From: Candidatus Yanofskybacteria bacterium RIFCSPLOWO2_01_FULL_39_28
GTDB lineage: Bacteria; Patescibacteriota; Minisyncoccia; 2-02-FULL-40-12; GWA2-44-9
DNA length: 39,991 nucleotides
NCBI GenBank assembly: GCA_001794635.1
Contig: MGKE01000003.1
Coordinates: forward strand, 1-39,991
Reading direction: 5' to 3'
The notes below the pieces were generated by a model. The model searched no databases. It saw nothing but the letters and a program-made list of their open reading frames with translations, and was not told where the DNA came from. The position numbers were made by a program, and so were the translations under genes. The number at the start of each line of letters is the position of its first letter. Positions within the stretch are counted from its first letter, which is position 1. Positions 39,940 to 39,991 of this stretch are shown in pieces.

Positions 39940-39991
39940 ATTACGAAACTCCCTTTTAATAACTAAACTTGATAAAATACAAATGGCGTCA

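Overview
The window most likely comes from a Candidate Phyla Radiation (Patescibacteria, Parcubacteria-like) bacterium. This is inferred from an AT-rich genome with very tight gene packing, many small membrane-anchored proteins, a Ser/Thr-rich S-layer-type surface protein, abundant TPR-membrane glycosyltransferases, the prfB-ftsE-ftsX order, and short repeats written into coding sequences. No marker gene here fixes the lineage. TGA appears to be used as a stop, and a class-2 release factor (RF2) gene is present.

Layout. 1-745 (-): partial unknown gene. 825-4961 (-): four glycosyltransferases (three GT4, one GT2), divergent from a fifth (GT4, 4988-6184, +) across a 26-bp gap holding a two-way promoter. 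6192-8444 (-): O-antigen-ligase/polymerase-like protein with TPRs. 8456-8640: a 185-bp nested inverted-repeat element. 8651-9961 (-): anchored sorbosone/glucose dehydrogenase-like protein. 10069-12527 (-): three exported or anchored surface proteins. 12639-20056 (-): three large TM+TPR proteins of GT-C type and two exported proteins. 20173-23844 (-): a 1223-residue S-layer-like protein with a strong promoter. 23886-24953: a gene-free, hairpin- and repeat-rich region. 24954-26301 (-): a winged-helix regulator and an anchored protease homologue that has lost its catalytic triad. 26406-29630 (-): GH clan-A hydrolase, EamA transporter, GH1 glucosidase. 29675-33472 (-): anchored M48-type peptidase, FKBP isomerase, DUF5671-like membrane protein, DsbA-like oxidoreductase, CorA. 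33615-34839 (-): a helix-turn-helix protein and a small tyrosine-phosphatase-like protein. 34929-36302: a serine-recombinase remnant overlapping tRNA-Gln(CUG), and a small unknown gene. 36318-38671 (-): prfB (short form), ftsE, ftsX. 38773 onward (+): ftsH, interrupted near the window end.

How it fits together. Most of the window looks like a cell-envelope locus: glycan building (GT4/GT2), transfer or polymerisation (Wzy-like and GT-C/TPR proteins), the surface proteins that would receive the glycan, export-side folding helpers (DsbA-like, FKBP), sugar uptake and hydrolysis, and a possible surface sensor/regulator pair upstream of the S-layer gene. Conserved Cys pairs in the surface domains fit the nearby DsbA-like protein.

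Most unusual signals: (1) 7-bp tandem repeats embedded in at least seven unrelated coding sequences, each read as a 7-residue repeat; (2) palindromic elements inserted in frame; (3) the 185-bp nested inverted-repeat element; (4) a double-hairpin motif with a shared 14-mer on both sides of the S-layer gene; (5) a triad-less protease paired with a winged-helix protein; (6) an RF2 lacking domain 1 whose promoter abuts the short start; (7) recurrent promoters that predict leaderless mRNAs.
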